A stretch of 64,000 bases of DNA from Alphaproteobacteria bacterium (lineage in GTDB: Bacteria > Pseudomonadota > Alphaproteobacteria > JAAEOK01): the NCBI GenBank assembly GCA_024244705.1, contig JAAEOK010000112.1, positions 62,001-126,000 on the forward strand, in the 5' to 3' direction. Below, in pieces: positions 46,024-55,808 of this stretch. Position 1 is the stretch's first letter; each line of letters opens with the position of its first letter. Both the position numbers and the translations under genes were made by a program. Under the pieces are notes generated by a model. The model was not told the DNA's origin. It did no database searches and saw only the letters and a list, made by a program, of their open reading frames with translations.

Positions 46024-48411
46024 GTGCGAAAATGGCTGTATCGAATTCTCGGATTCCTAATATTTGGTTTAGCCGCGATTTCCGTCCTGGTGGTCGGCGG
46101 CTATTGGTGGTTGACCACCTCGGTATCCGACTACAACGATTCGGTCGAACTTGACGGCCTGACCGCGACCGTCGAGGTCATCCGCGACCAGCGCACGATA
46201 CCGCATATCTTCGCCTCCAGCTCCGAAGACGCGTTCTTCGCCCTTGGTTACATCCACGCCCAGGATCGCCTGTGGCAAATGGAGATGATCCGCCGGCTCG
46301 GACAAGGCCGAGTCGCCGAGATCGCCGGCGAAGCAGGCGTGGGTATCGACAAGCTGATCCGCACGCTCGATTTCTACCGGCTCGCCGAGCAAACAGTCGA
46401 CCTGCTGGCCCCCGACAGTCGGGCGGTGCTGATGTCCTACAGCGCCGGAGTCAATGCCTACCTGGAGGCGCGCGGGGGTTCGCTGCCCCCGGATTTTTTG
46501 GTCGCCGGGGTCGATCCCGAACCATGGCGGCCGGCGGACTCGATTGTATGGGGCAAATTGATGACCCTGCAATTGAGCGGCAATTGGTTCAAGGAACGGC
46601 TCCGCCTCCTGCTGAGCGGGCACTTGGATGCGGCGCAGCTCCGCGACCTGTGGCCAGACAACTCAAAGAACAGTCCAACGACGCTTACTTCGCTGAGCGA
46701 TCTACACCGTGAGGTCGCCGCTCTTGCCGGCACCGCACCTCTTCCGGCGTTGGCCGGCGCACCCGGGTTCTCGAACGAGTGGGTCGTCGACGGCGACCGA
46801 ACGGCGACCGGATTTCCGCTTCTCGCCAACGATCCCCATCTCGGTTACCAGGCCCCCAACCTGTGGTACCTGGCGCGCCTGGAAGCGCCGGGATTGAGTG
46901 TTGTCGGGGCGACCGTCCCCGGTGTTCCGATCGTGCTTTTGGGACACAACAATCACATCGCATGGGGATTGACCACGACCGAAAGCGATGTCTCTGACCT
47001 CTTCATTGAACGGGTGGTCCCTGAAGCACCGGACATGTATGAGACGCCGCGCGGGCCGATGAGGTTCGAGACCCGCGAGGAGATTATCGAGGTCCGAGGT
47101 GGCGATCCGATCACCTGGACAGTTCGCAGCAGCCGTCACGGGCCGGTGGTCTCCGATCTTTGGGTCGACGATGGCCAGCTACCCATCGGCGACAATGTTT
47201 TGGCATTGAAGGCCGCGTTTCTCCAGCCCGGCGATCTGACCGCTCAGGCCATGCTAAGGCTCAATCGAGCAATCGGATGGAAACCGGCGCTGGAGGCCCT
47301 ACGCGATTACGCGGTACCGCAGCAAAACTTCGTCTATGCCGATATCGCAGGAAACATTGGTATTATCACGCCGGGGCTGGTGCCGATTCGGCGCCGCGGC
47401 GACGGTTGGCTGCCGGTACCCGGCTGGACCGACGATTACGCATGGGACGGATACATCCCCTACGATCAGTTGCCGCAAAGCTTCAATCCCTCGTCGGGCC
47501 GAATCGTCAACGCCAACAACGCCATCGTGCCGCCGTCTTACCCCTATTTTCTCGGACGCGACTGGGAGAACAAGTACCGCGCCGAAAGGATCGATGAGTT
47601 GCTTGACGGTGCCGGGCCCTATGACACCAACCTTTTCATCGACATGCAGGCCGACAACCTGTCCGGTGCCGCGCGCCAACTTCTGCCTTTGATGCTGGCG
47701 CCCAAGGCCCTAGGCGACAGGGCTGATGGGGCTAGGGCCCTGCTTTCCAATTGGGACTACAGCATGTTTCGCGACCAAGCCGAGCCGTTGATATTCACGG
47801 CCTGGCTTCGCGAACTCAACCGTGCGCTTTACGCCGACGAACTTGGCGATCTCTTCGAAAGTTACTGGGGACTGCGCGCGGAGGTCGTATTCCATATCTT
47901 GAGTGACGCGGGTCAATGGTGCGACGACATAACGACTGCCGGAACAGAAGACTGCGATTCGCGCATCGCCTTGGCGCTCGATCGCGCCATCGCCAGGCTT
48001 GCGGCCGAATACGGCGATGACCCACTCGAGTGGTTCTGGGCAATTCCGCACCGAGCCGAATTCAAGAACCGCGTCCTCGACGTGATCCCGCTGATCCGAG
48101 ACCTCGCCAATTTGGCCATCGCGGTCGATGGCGGCACCTACACGATCAACCGAAATTCGTCGAGCATCGGCAACGATAAGGCGCCTTTCGCCGCCGTCCA
48201 CGGCGCCGGATATCGAGCGATTTACGATCTCTCCGATCTCTCCCAATCGCTCTTTATTCAGGCGACCGGGCAGTCCGGCAATCCGCTTTCGCCGTTCTAC
48301 GACAGTTTCCTCGTATCGTGGCGCGACTTTCGCTATCTCAAGATTGCGGGGGACCGGGATTCGCTAGCTGCGGATGCGCTCGGCGTGCTAACGCTCACGT
48401 CGAAACCATAG
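46024..48411 (+). CDS. Penicillin acylase family Ntn-hydrolase, membrane-anchored
   Basis: This protein of about 795 residues is a penicillin amidase-type hydrolase. It opens with an uncleaved membrane helix (RILGFLIFGLAAISVLVVGG), then the alpha chain with IRDQRTIPHIFASSSEDAFF and GYIHAQDRLWQMEMIRRLGQ. The autocatalytic site is at GFSNEWVVDGDRT, where the Ser becomes the N-terminal nucleophile of the beta chain. ANDPHLGYQAPNLWYLARL and GHNNHIAWGLTTTESDVSDL follow. The start is uncertain: GTG 46024 sits behind GGGCGGA, while the frame is open to a TTG at 45955. Physiological substrates may be N-acyl homoserine lactones or other amides. Confidence 0.9.
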   Translation: MRKWLYRILGFLIFGLAAISVLVVGGYWWLTTSVSDYNDSVELDGLTATVEVIRDQRTIPHIFASSSEDAFFALGYIHAQDRLWQMEMIRRLGQGRVAEIAGEAGVGIDKLIRTLDFYRLAEQTVDLLAPDSRAVLMSYSAGVNAYLEARGGSLPPDFLVAGVDPEPWRPADSIVWGKLMTLQLSGNWFKERLRLLLSGHLDAAQLRDLWPDNSKNSPTTLTSLSDLHREVAALAGTAPLPALAGAPGFSNEWVVDGDRTATGFPLLANDPHLGYQAPNLWYLARLEAPGLSVVGATVPGVPIVLLGHNNHIAWGLTTTESDVSDLFIERVVPEAPDMYETPRGPMRFETREEIIEVRGGDPITWTVRSSRHGPVVSDLWVDDGQLPIGDNVLALKAAFLQPGDLTAQAMLRLNRAIGWKPALEALRDYAVPQQNFVYADIAGNIGIITPGLVPIRRRGDGWLPVPGWTDDYAWDGYIPYDQLPQSFNPSSGRIVNANNAIVPPSYPYFLGRDWENKYRAERIDELLDGAGPYDTNLFIDMQADNLSGAARQLLPLMLAPKALGDRADGARALLSNWDYSMFRDQAEPLIFTAWLRELNRALYADELGDLFESYWGLRAEVVFHILSDAGQWCDDITTAGTEDCDSRIALALDRAIARLAAEYGDDPLEWFWAIPHRAEFKNRVLDVIPLIRDLANLAIAVDGGTYTINRNSSSIGNDKAPFAAVHGAGYRAIYDLSDLSQSLFIQATGQSGNPLSPFYDSFLVSWRDFRYLKIAGDRDSLAADALGVLTLTSKP

Positions 48412-48423
48412 GCTTCGCAAGCC

Positions 48424-49650
48424 ATGTCAGTGTCATTCGAGGACATAAGGAAGGCCGCCGAGCTGCTGCAAGGTCAAATCGTCGCGACACCGACCGTCGC
48501 GTCGCGGACGCTATCGGATATCACCGGAGCGGAGTTGTCGCTCAAATTCGAGAACCTCCAATACACCGGGTCATTCAAGGACCGCGGGGCGCTGGTCAAG
48601 CTTTCGTCGCTGTCGGCGGCCGAACGGGAGCGCGGAATTATTGCCGTATCAGCGGGCAATCATGCCCAAGGCGTCGCCTATCATGCCGGACGCCTCGGTA
48701 TTCCGGCGACAATTGTCATGCCGCGTGCGACGCCGTTCAATAAGGTTCGCTCGGTACACCGGTTCGGCGCTTGTACGGCACTCCATGGCGATGGATTGAG
48801 TGAGGCGGCGGAAGAGGCCCACCGCCGGGAAAAGGCTGACAAACTTGCGTTCATCCATCCATTCGACGACGAGCAAATCATTGCCGGACAGGGCACCGTC
48901 GCCCTGGAGATGCTTGCGACGGCGCCGGACCTCGATGTAGTCGTCGTCCCGGTCGGCGGCGGCGGGCTGATCTCCGGATGTGCGATCGCGGCCAAGGCGA
49001 TCAAACCGACGATCGAAGTCATCGGCGTCGAATCGGAGCTCTATCCATGCATGTTCCAAGCCGTACACGGGTTGGAACTCAAAGCCTCGGGGCATTCGAT
49101 CGCCGAAGGAATCGCCGTTAAGAGCCCAGGCAAACTTACCCGAGCAATTGTCGAATCGCTGGTCGACGATCTTCTGCTGGTCGGTGAAAGCGCCCTCGAG
49201 GATGCCGTCCAACTACTGATCGAAATAGAGAAGACCGTGGCCGAAGGCGCCGGCGGTGCCGCGCTCGCCGCGATTCGCGCAAACCCCGAGCGGTTCGCGG
49301 GACGCAAGGTCGGCTTGATCATTTCAGGCGGAAACATCGATGCCCGTCTGTTGTCGAACATCCTGGTTCGCGGCCTCGTGCGCGACGGTCGGTTGGTCAA
49401 GATAAGAGTGGAAATCTCCGACCAGCCCGGTGCTCTGGCCCAGGTGTCCGAGATTTTAGGAAAATTGGGTGGCAATATCGTTGAGGTTTATCATCAACGA
49501 ATGTTTTACGATGTGCCCGTGAAACTCGCCGAACTCGATGTCGTTGTCGAGACTCGGGATATCGAGCATGCCCAGGCGATCGTTTCCGCGTTGGAAGAAG
49601 AAGGCTATCCGACGCGCATGATGAAGGCCACCGAAGCGGAAGGGACCTAG
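48424..49650 (+). CDS. ilvA: Threonine ammonia-lyase with ACT domain
   Basis: This 408-residue PLP enzyme converts threonine to 2-oxobutyrate. The PLP Lys lies in QYTGSFKDRGALVKL, SAGNHAQGVAYHA binds substrate, and VPVGGGGLISG holds the phosphate. Residues 325-400 form a C-terminal ACT domain (VRISDQPG-like VEISDQPGALAQVSEILGKL). That single ACT of short form is typical of IlvA2/TdcB-like enzymes lacking the long regulatory domain of classic IlvA. It starts 12 bp after the acylase gene and precedes the cystathionine synthase by 5 bp, so the pair is co-transcribed. Confidence 0.93.
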   Translation: MSVSFEDIRKAAELLQGQIVATPTVASRTLSDITGAELSLKFENLQYTGSFKDRGALVKLSSLSAAERERGIIAVSAGNHAQGVAYHAGRLGIPATIVMPRATPFNKVRSVHRFGACTALHGDGLSEAAEEAHRREKADKLAFIHPFDDEQIIAGQGTVALEMLATAPDLDVVVVPVGGGGLISGCAIAAKAIKPTIEVIGVESELYPCMFQAVHGLELKASGHSIAEGIAVKSPGKLTRAIVESLVDDLLLVGESALEDAVQLLIEIEKTVAEGAGGAALAAIRANPERFAGRKVGLIISGGNIDARLLSNILVRGLVRDGRLVKIRVEISDQPGALAQVSEILGKLGGNIVEVYHQRMFYDVPVKLAELDVVVETRDIEHAQAIVSALEEEGYPTRMMKATEAEGT

Positions 49651-49655
49651 GCGGA

Positions 49656-51068
49656 ATGACGGCGACGACCTCGGATCAGAAGCACCGCATACCCGATGTG
49701 AAGACCTTCGATGGCGTGCTCGACATGATCGGCAACACCCCGGTGGTCGAATTGAATCGTCTCGATACCGGTCCTTGCCGCCTTTTCGCCAAGCTCGAAA
49801 GCCAGAATCCCGGAGGATCGATCAAGGATCGTATCGGCCTCTATATGATCGAGGCCGCCGAACGCGAGGGACGGATCGGACCAGGCGGCACTTTGATCGA
49901 AGCGACTGCGGGCAATACGGGGCTGGGCTTGGCACTGGTCGCGGCACAAAAGGGCTATCGACTGCTCATCGTCGTCCCGGACAAGATGAGCCAGGAAAAG
50001 ATATTTAATCTTAAGGCGATGGGCGCCGAAGTTGTCCTGACCCGCTCCGACGTCGGCAAGGGTCATCCGGAATATTATCAAGATCGGGCGGAGCAACTTG
50101 CCAAGGACACGCCGGGCGGCGTCTTCATCAATCAATTCGGCAACCCAGCCAATCCCCAGGCGCACTACGAAACGACCGGGCCGGAAATCTGGGTGCAAAT
50201 GGACCATGACGTCGACGCGATTGTATGCGGCGTCGGTTCGGGCGGCACGATCACCGGACTGAGCCGGTTTTTTGCGGATGTTTCACCCAACACCGAAATG
50301 ATTCTGGCCGACCCGGAGGGATCGATCCTGGCGTCCTACGTCACCACCGGCGAGATACCCAACGATGTCGGATCGTGGCTTGTCGAAGGAATCGGCGAGG
50401 ACTTCGTGCCCCCGGTCAGCGACTTTTCCCGGGTCAGTCGTACTTATACGATCGGCGATAAGGAAGCCTTCTTGACCGCGCGCGAGTTGCTGCGCGCCGA
50501 AGGCATCCTGGCCGGCTCGTCCACCGGCACGCTATTGGCGGCCGCGCTCCGATATTGCCGCGAGCAATCCTCGCCCAAGCGAGTGCTGACGTTCGTTTGC
50601 GACAGCGGAAACAAGTATCTGTCGAAGATGTACAACGACTTCTGGATGATAGATCAGGGATTTATCGACCTCGAGCAGCACGGTGACCTTCGTGATCTGA
50701 TCGCCCGCAAATACGAGGAACACGCGGTCGTCACCGTCGGCCCCGACGAATCTCTACTCGGCGCGCTGGGGCGGATGAAGCTCTATGACGTATCCCAACT
50801 ACCTGTGGTCGACGACGAGGATGTCGTCGGCATCATCGACGAGGAAGACATCCTGCTGGCGGTTTATGGTCATGACGACCAATTTCAAGCTCCGGTGCGC
50901 GAGGCCATGACCCGCAATCTTTCATTCGTCGGACCGACGACGGCCGCCGAAGAGCTGTTGTCGATATTTCGTCAAGGCATGGTTGCTATCGTGAAGGATG
51001 GTGAAAGATTTCTCGGTCTCATCACGCGCATGGATTTGCTCAATCACCTGCGCCGCCGAATGGGATGA
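49656..51068 (+). CDS. Cystathionine beta-synthase with CBS domain pair
   Basis: This 470-residue PLP enzyme condenses homocysteine and serine. The PLP Lys lies in QNPGGSIKDRIGLYMIEAAE, the PLP phosphate loop in GVGSGGTITGLSRFF, and EATAGNTGLGLALVAAQKGY is the substrate loop. Residues 345-470 hold two CBS motifs (VTVGPDESLLGALGRMKLYD and VGPTTAAEELLSIFRQG). It therefore has the Pfam-standard domain order of bacterial CBS and, with threonine ammonia-lyase upstream, forms a small sulfur/threonine amino acid module: cystathionine made here can be cleaved to cysteine and 2-oxobutyrate. Confidence 0.92.
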   Translation: MTATTSDQKHRIPDVKTFDGVLDMIGNTPVVELNRLDTGPCRLFAKLESQNPGGSIKDRIGLYMIEAAEREGRIGPGGTLIEATAGNTGLGLALVAAQKGYRLLIVVPDKMSQEKIFNLKAMGAEVVLTRSDVGKGHPEYYQDRAEQLAKDTPGGVFINQFGNPANPQAHYETTGPEIWVQMDHDVDAIVCGVGSGGTITGLSRFFADVSPNTEMILADPEGSILASYVTTGEIPNDVGSWLVEGIGEDFVPPVSDFSRVSRTYTIGDKEAFLTARELLRAEGILAGSSTGTLLAAALRYCREQSSPKRVLTFVCDSGNKYLSKMYNDFWMIDQGFIDLEQHGDLRDLIARKYEEHAVVTVGPDESLLGALGRMKLYDVSQLPVVDDEDVVGIIDEEDILLAVYGHDDQFQAPVREAMTRNLSFVGPTTAAEELLSIFRQGMVAIVKDGERFLGLITRMDLLNHLRRRMG

Positions 51069-51155
51069 AGATCGGAGCGATGCCGGACACGGCGAAACAC
51101 ACGGCTCGGATTTTCGGTACGACAGAGACGATGGCCAGCATGCGGAGATCGAGGC

Positions 51156-52607
51156 GTGGAGGACGGTAAGCATGCCGGCCTGCTGGCCGGGTACGATGCG
51201 GCGGGCTTTTACTGCGAGCTATGCGGGACCGGCGATTCGCCGCCCGTGCACACCGCGGCCATTCGAGCCTGTCTCGATGCAATGGATTTTGGCGAGCTGC
51301 AACGTCGGGCGGAGGACGTTGCCCGAGAGCTCTATAACTTCGGCATCACCTTCACGGTCTACACGGACCGCGAGGCGATCGACCGGATCCTGCCATTTGA
51401 CGTGATTCCGCGCGTGCTCGCCAACGATGAGTTCGCCCGCATCGAAGCTGGCGTTATTCAACGTGTTGCGACGCTAAACGCCTTTCTCCACGATATCTAT
51501 CACGATGCGAAAGTCGTCAACGACGGCGTCGTGCCGAAGGAATTGATTTACGGCAATCCCAATTATCGCGCGGCGATGGTGGGGATCGATGTCCCCTGCA
51601 ACACCTATGTCCACATTTGCGGCACTGACCTCGTGCGCGGCGCCGACGGCGAGTTTCTCGTCCTTGAGGACAACGCGCGGACGCCGTCTGGCGTGTCATA
51701 CGTCGTCGAAAACCGCCACATGATGCAGCGCGCTTTCCCCGATTTGATGGGCGACATGGAGGTCCGTCCGGTTGAGGATTACGGCCAAAGGCTGCATGAC
51801 GCCATGGTCGAGGTAGGCCCGGCAGGAATCGGTTCGCCGATGGTCGTTCTGCTATCGCCGGGAACATTCAACTCCGCTTATTCGGAGCACATTTTCCTCG
51901 CCCGGGAAATGGGCGTCCCCCTGGTCGAAGGCCAGGATCTGATCGTCGCGAATGATCGAGTGTTCATGAAAACGACCGCCGGACCGACCGCGGTCGACGT
52001 CATATATCGACGGATCGACGATGATTTCCTCGACCCACGTGCTTTCCGCCCGGACAGCATGCTCGGCGTCCCCGGGTTATTCGATTGCTATCGCAAAGGC
52101 AACGTCACGATCGCCAACGCGGTTGGGACCGGAGTGGCCGACAACAAAGCGGTGTATGCCTATATGCCGCGCCTGACCAAATACTACCTGGACCAGGAAC
52201 CGATCTTACCCAACGTTCAGACCAATATCTGCGCCGAGCCCGACGCGCTCGCATTCACTCTTGATCACCTCGATGAGTTGGTCATCAAGCCGGTCAACGA
52301 ATCGGGTGGATACGGCATGCTCGTCGGGCCCCATGCGACGCGGGCGGAGATCGAGGAATTTCGCGCCAAACTTCTTGGCGATCCAGGCAACTATATCAGC
52401 CAACCGGTGGTCAGCCTGTCGGTGTCGCCGACCTTGGCCGAGACGGCCATCGAACCGCGGCACGTCGACCTACGTCCGTTCGCCATCACCGGCCGCGATA
52501 CGTGGGTATTGCCTGGCGGCTTGACCCGCGTCGCACTGCGCAAAGGCTCGCTGGTCGTCAATTCCTCCCAAGGTGGCGGATCCAAGGATACCTGGGTGCT
52601 GTCATGA
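51156..52607 (+). CDS. Circularly permuted ATP-grasp protein (COG2308 type)
   Basis: This 483-residue protein belongs to the circularly permuted ATP-grasp group. Typical segments are [77 protein letters not shown] and, near the end, [20 protein letters not shown], the ATP-grasp lysine/Gly loop. Such proteins are predicted peptide ligases (amidoligases) that act with alpha-E proteins, usually beside a transglutaminase and an Anbu-like protease. Here those partners are missing and Bpt takes their place. The GTG start lies 87 bp after the CBS gene; the stop overlaps the next ATG (ATGA at 52604-52607). Confidence 0.9.
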   Translation: MEDGKHAGLLAGYDAAGFYCELCGTGDSPPVHTAAIRACLDAMDFGELQRRAEDVARELYNFGITFTVYTDREAIDRILPFDVIPRVLANDEFARIEAGVIQRVATLNAFLHDIYHDAKVVNDGVVPKELIYGNPNYRAAMVGIDVPCNTYVHICGTDLVRGADGEFLVLEDNARTPSGVSYVVENRHMMQRAFPDLMGDMEVRPVEDYGQRLHDAMVEVGPAGIGSPMVVLLSPGTFNSAYSEHIFLAREMGVPLVEGQDLIVANDRVFMKTTAGPTAVDVIYRRIDDDFLDPRAFRPDSMLGVPGLFDCYRKGNVTIANAVGTGVADNKAVYAYMPRLTKYYLDQEPILPNVQTNICAEPDALAFTLDHLDELVIKPVNESGGYGMLVGPHATRAEIEEFRAKLLGDPGNYISQPVVSLSVSPTLAETAIEPRHVDLRPFAITGRDTWVLPGGLTRVALRKGSLVVNSSQGGGSKDTWVLS

Positions 52608-53599
52608 AACCCGGCGAACCGGGTACCGAGCTACTGGCGCGTTATGCGGAATCAATTTTCTGGCTGGCCCGATATGTCGAGCGGGCGGAAAACCTGGCTC
52701 GTATCCTCGATGTCCAGGAGAGCTTCTCGCGCGACACGCCGGGGGCCAAGAATTGGTTTTCCATTGTTCAGCTTTACGCCGACGAAGGGCGGTACTTCGA
52801 GCATCATAGCGAGGCCAGCGCGGCCGGCGTCATCGACTTCTATGTCATGAACTTGGAAAACCCGTCATCGATCATCTCGACCATTCGAATGGCGCGGGAA
52901 AACGCGCGTACCTTGCGTCCGCTGATCAGCACGGAAATGTGGACGCACCTCAATGTCTTCTACAATCAGCTTCGAGGAACCGCGTCATCGCGCATGGCGT
53001 TATCGGAGTTGTCACGCCTGTGCGCCGTCATCAAGGAAAATTGCCAGACCCATACCGGCATCACCGAAGGCACGTTCTTCCGCGACCAAGGATGGCTGTT
53101 TTATGAATTGGGCCGTGCGATCGAGAGGGCCGACCAGACGACCCGCGTCGTCGACATAAAATACCACCTCTTGCTCCCCCAACGGGATGAAGTCGGCCGT
53201 ATCCTAGATATAAATCAGTGGCATACCTTGCTCCGGTCGCTTGCCGGATACCACGCCTATCGACGCCATTATCCGAGTGGCATGAGTGCCAAGAGTGTCG
53301 TCGAGTTCCTGCTTCTGAATCCGGAATTTCCACGTTCTCTCGCCTTGTGCGCCGACCGCATAATTCAAACGCTGGCGAGTTTGCGGTCGCGTTTCGACCT
53401 GCACGGCGGCGCTCGGGCAATCGAAAGCGCCGAATCATTTATCGATAAACTCCAGAATGCCCGCGAAACAAATATTCTCGCCATGGGGTTGAATGAGTTC
53501 CTGGATGGGGTTCAAATCGACTTGGTCCATATCTCGGCGAATATTGCCGCCGGGTTCTTTGGACACGACGCTGAGCAAGGTTCGGGGAGCCGGCCATGA
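52604..53599 (+). CDS. Alpha-E domain protein (COG2307), partner of the ATP-grasp protein
   Basis: This 331-residue all-helical protein shows LLARYAESIFWLARYVERAE at its N-terminus, then ENARTLRPLISTEMWTHLN and GRAIERADQTTRVVDIKYHL, the two Arg/Glu-rich helices of the alpha-E family. It almost always accompanies permuted ATP-grasp proteins and is thought to help synthesise or handle a peptide tag. ATG 52604 overlaps the ATP-grasp stop, and its own TGA overlaps the bpt ATG (ATGA at 53596-53599), so three genes are translationally coupled. Confidence 0.9.
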   Translation: MKPGEPGTELLARYAESIFWLARYVERAENLARILDVQESFSRDTPGAKNWFSIVQLYADEGRYFEHHSEASAAGVIDFYVMNLENPSSIISTIRMARENARTLRPLISTEMWTHLNVFYNQLRGTASSRMALSELSRLCAVIKENCQTHTGITEGTFFRDQGWLFYELGRAIERADQTTRVVDIKYHLLLPQRDEVGRILDINQWHTLLRSLAGYHAYRRHYPSGMSAKSVVEFLLLNPEFPRSLALCADRIIQTLASLRSRFDLHGGARAIESAESFIDKLQNARETNILAMGLNEFLDGVQIDLVHISANIAAGFFGHDAEQGSGSRP

Positions 53600-54324
53600 G
53601 CGCGCCAACAAGACCGCCGAAACTGGTAGCACCGCTTCGTTTTTACAGGTCGGCGCCGCGTCCCTGCGCCTACCTCCCCGGGCTCATGGAGCAGTTGATA
53701 TTCGCCGAGCTTGACGACGCCAGCGCTATGGAGTCTTACGACACTCTGACCCATGCGGGTTTTCGACGCAGCCACAACATAATTTATCGGCCCGCCTGCG
53801 CCAATTGCGCGGCCTGCATCCCGGTCCGGATCGTCGCCCATGATTTCGAGCCTGATAAATCGCTGTTGAGAATTCGCCGCCGCAACCGGGACACCATTGT
53901 CGTGCTGGCGGAAGCTCGCGCCACGATCGAGCAGTTTCATGTCTTTCAGCGATATCAGCGCATTCGCCATCCCGGCGGCGATATGGCCGAAATGACCTTC
54001 GCCCAATATCGGGCGATGATCGAAGAAACCGCCGTTAGCACATTCGTTTCGGAATTCCGGAAATCGTCCGGCGAATTGATTGGCGCGATGCTGGCAGACC
54101 AACTTGGGGACGGCGTTTCTGCGGTTTACAGTTTCTTCGATCCCGCCCACGAATCGGCGAGCCCAGGAACCTTCATGATTCTATGGCTAATCGATGAAGC
54201 GAGGCGGCGCAACCTACCTTACGTCTATCTTGGTTACTGGATCGAAGAGAGCCCCAAAATGTCCTACAAGACGCGATTTCGACCGATCGAAGCCCTTGGC
54301 GGAAAGGGTTGGGCCCGCATATAG
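53596..54324 (+). CDS. bpt: Aspartate/glutamate leucyltransferase (aminoacyl-tRNA-protein transferase)
   Basis: This 242-residue enzyme transfers leucine from Leu-tRNA to N-terminal Asp or Glu, making N-degrons for ClpS-ClpAP. The N-terminal FYRSAPRPCAYLPGLMEQLI, the cysteine cluster YRPACANCAACIPVRI, and the GNAT-like C-terminal half with YVYLGYWIEESPKMSYKTRF match the Bpt/ATE family. A Bpt rather than ATE assignment follows the bacterial distribution of the family. It starts within the stop of the alpha-E gene, which links two different protein-modifying activities. Confidence 0.93.
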   Translation: MSAPTRPPKLVAPLRFYRSAPRPCAYLPGLMEQLIFAELDDASAMESYDTLTHAGFRRSHNIIYRPACANCAACIPVRIVAHDFEPDKSLLRIRRRNRDTIVVLAEARATIEQFHVFQRYQRIRHPGGDMAEMTFAQYRAMIEETAVSTFVSEFRKSSGELIGAMLADQLGDGVSAVYSFFDPAHESASPGTFMILWLIDEARRRNLPYVYLGYWIEESPKMSYKTRFRPIEALGGKGWARI

Positions 54325-54598
54325 AGCGGAAAGTATTCGCGCCCGCGCGATGATCCGGCAGGCAAGGCGAGCCGGCCGCCAATTGCGGAGCGGACTTCGA
54401 TCGCAGCCAGATGTCCAAGCCTTCGCAGCCATTCCCATCAGGCCGCCTACGGCATGCCGCGCCAGGCCGGTTCACGCTGAGATTTACCGCCGTGCAGGGG
54501 TGAGACCCGCTTGAGGGGACCAACCTCTTCTGCTATGTCTTTTGCCAGCGTGCGACTGAAGCACTCACAAATTCAAACCGAAAACAGGGAGCTAAAAC
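54325..54598. other. Leader region of the TRAP operon
   Basis: This gap of 274 bases between bpt and the TRAP binding protein should contain the operon promoter. No convincing -35/-10 pair is visible. An AGGGAG ribosome site precedes the ATG at 54599 by 8 bases. No gene is seen. Confidence 0.4.
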
Positions 54599-55708
54599 AT
54601 GAAGAGGCGTCAATTCTTGAAAAAGGCGGGTGTCGCTGGTGTCGGCACTGCAGCCGCTGCGTCTACTCTCGCAGCACCCGCGATCGCCCAGGACCGTGTC
54701 GAAATGGTCATGGTATCAACTTGGCCGCGTGATTTTCCCGGTCTTGGCACGGGTGCCCAGCGTCTGGCGCAGCGTATTACGGACATGACCGATGGCCACA
54801 TCCAGGTCGAATACTTCGCCGCCGGTGAGCGCGTTGGGGCGTTCGATTCGTTCGACGAAGTCGCATCGGGCAACGCGCAGGCCTATCACGCCGCGGATTA
54901 CTACTGGAAGGGCAAGCATCCCGGGTGGGCCTACTATACGTCGGTGCCGTTCGGCCTGACCTACACCGAAATGAACGCCTGGATCCGCTTTGGCGGTGGC
55001 CAAGAGCTGTGGGACGAGTTGGCCGGCGAGTTCGGCATCAAAGGCGTGATGGCCGGCAATACCGGCTGTCAGATGGGCGGCTGGTTCAACAAGGAGATCA
55101 ATTCCCCGGACGACCTGAAGGGTCTGAAGATGCGCATTCCCGGCCTCGGCGGTGACGTCATGGCCAAGCTCGGCGCGTCTCCGGTGTCCCTGCCCGGCGG
55201 CCAGATCTATGAGAATCTGGTATCCGGAGCCATTGACGCCACCGAATGGGTTGGTCCTTGGAATGACGGCTTCATGAAGTTCTATGAGGCCGCCAAGTAT
55301 TATTACTATCCCGGCATGCACGAGCCCGGCTCGATGTTGGCCTTCGGTCTGAACAAGTCGTTTTGGGAGGGGCTATCGAGGCCGAATCAATTGATCATCG
55401 AATCGGCGGCGGCCATGGAGAACGATGTCATGATGGCGGAATATAATGCCAACAGTGGCTCGTCCTTGGCAGTTTTGATCCAGGATCATGGCGTCAAGCT
55501 TCGTGAGTTCAACGACGACGTCTACGACGCCTTCGGCGAGGCCGCCGAGGAAGTGTTCGTCGACGTCCGCGCTCACGGCCCGTTGGCCCAACGCATCGAT
55601 GAGAGCTTCCAGAACGCCCGTCGCGATCTCGGAAACTGGTCGAGGATCTCGGACCAAGCCTTCATCGCCCAACGCAACCGCGTTTTGGGTGTCGGCCAAG
55701 CCGGATAG
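54599..55708 (+). CDS. TRAP transporter substrate-binding protein, TakP-like, Tat-exported
   Basis: This 369-residue periplasmic binding protein begins with a twin-arginine signal (KRRQFLKKAGVAG, cleavage after AIA). It matches the DctP family closest to Rhodobacter TakP, which binds 2-oxo acids: STWPRDFPGLGTGAQRLAQR, the substrate-carboxylate Arg in LKGLKMRIPGLGGDVM and the trailing GSMLAFGLNKSFWEGLSRPN. It is followed by a strong stem-loop and then by the two membrane genes. Likely cargo is a monocarboxylic 2-oxo or hydroxy acid. Confidence 0.93.
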   Translation: MKRRQFLKKAGVAGVGTAAAASTLAAPAIAQDRVEMVMVSTWPRDFPGLGTGAQRLAQRITDMTDGHIQVEYFAAGERVGAFDSFDEVASGNAQAYHAADYYWKGKHPGWAYYTSVPFGLTYTEMNAWIRFGGGQELWDELAGEFGIKGVMAGNTGCQMGGWFNKEINSPDDLKGLKMRIPGLGGDVMAKLGASPVSLPGGQIYENLVSGAIDATEWVGPWNDGFMKFYEAAKYYYYPGMHEPGSMLAFGLNKSFWEGLSRPNQLIIESAAAMENDVMMAEYNANSGSSLAVLIQDHGVKLREFNDDVYDAFGEAAEEVFVDVRAHGPLAQRIDESFQNARRDLGNWSRISDQAFIAQRNRVLGVGQAG

Positions 55709-55719
55709 CTAACGAAATG

Positions 55720-55750
55720 GAAGCGGAGCCCCAGGGCTCCGCTTCTTGTT
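55720..55750 (+). terminator. Stem-loop after the TRAP binding protein gene
   Basis: An 11-bp stem (55720-55730 with 55735-55745) and a 4-base loop are followed by TTGTTTCT. In TRAP and ABC operons such intercistronic hairpins lower expression of membrane subunits relative to the abundant binding protein or protect its 3' end. The next gene starts 64 bases later on the same strand. Confidence 0.75.
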
Positions 55751-55808
55751 TCTGGCAAGACGATAACAAAAGCGTGATAGCCTCGAGTCCAATTGGATTG
55801 CGGCGTCG

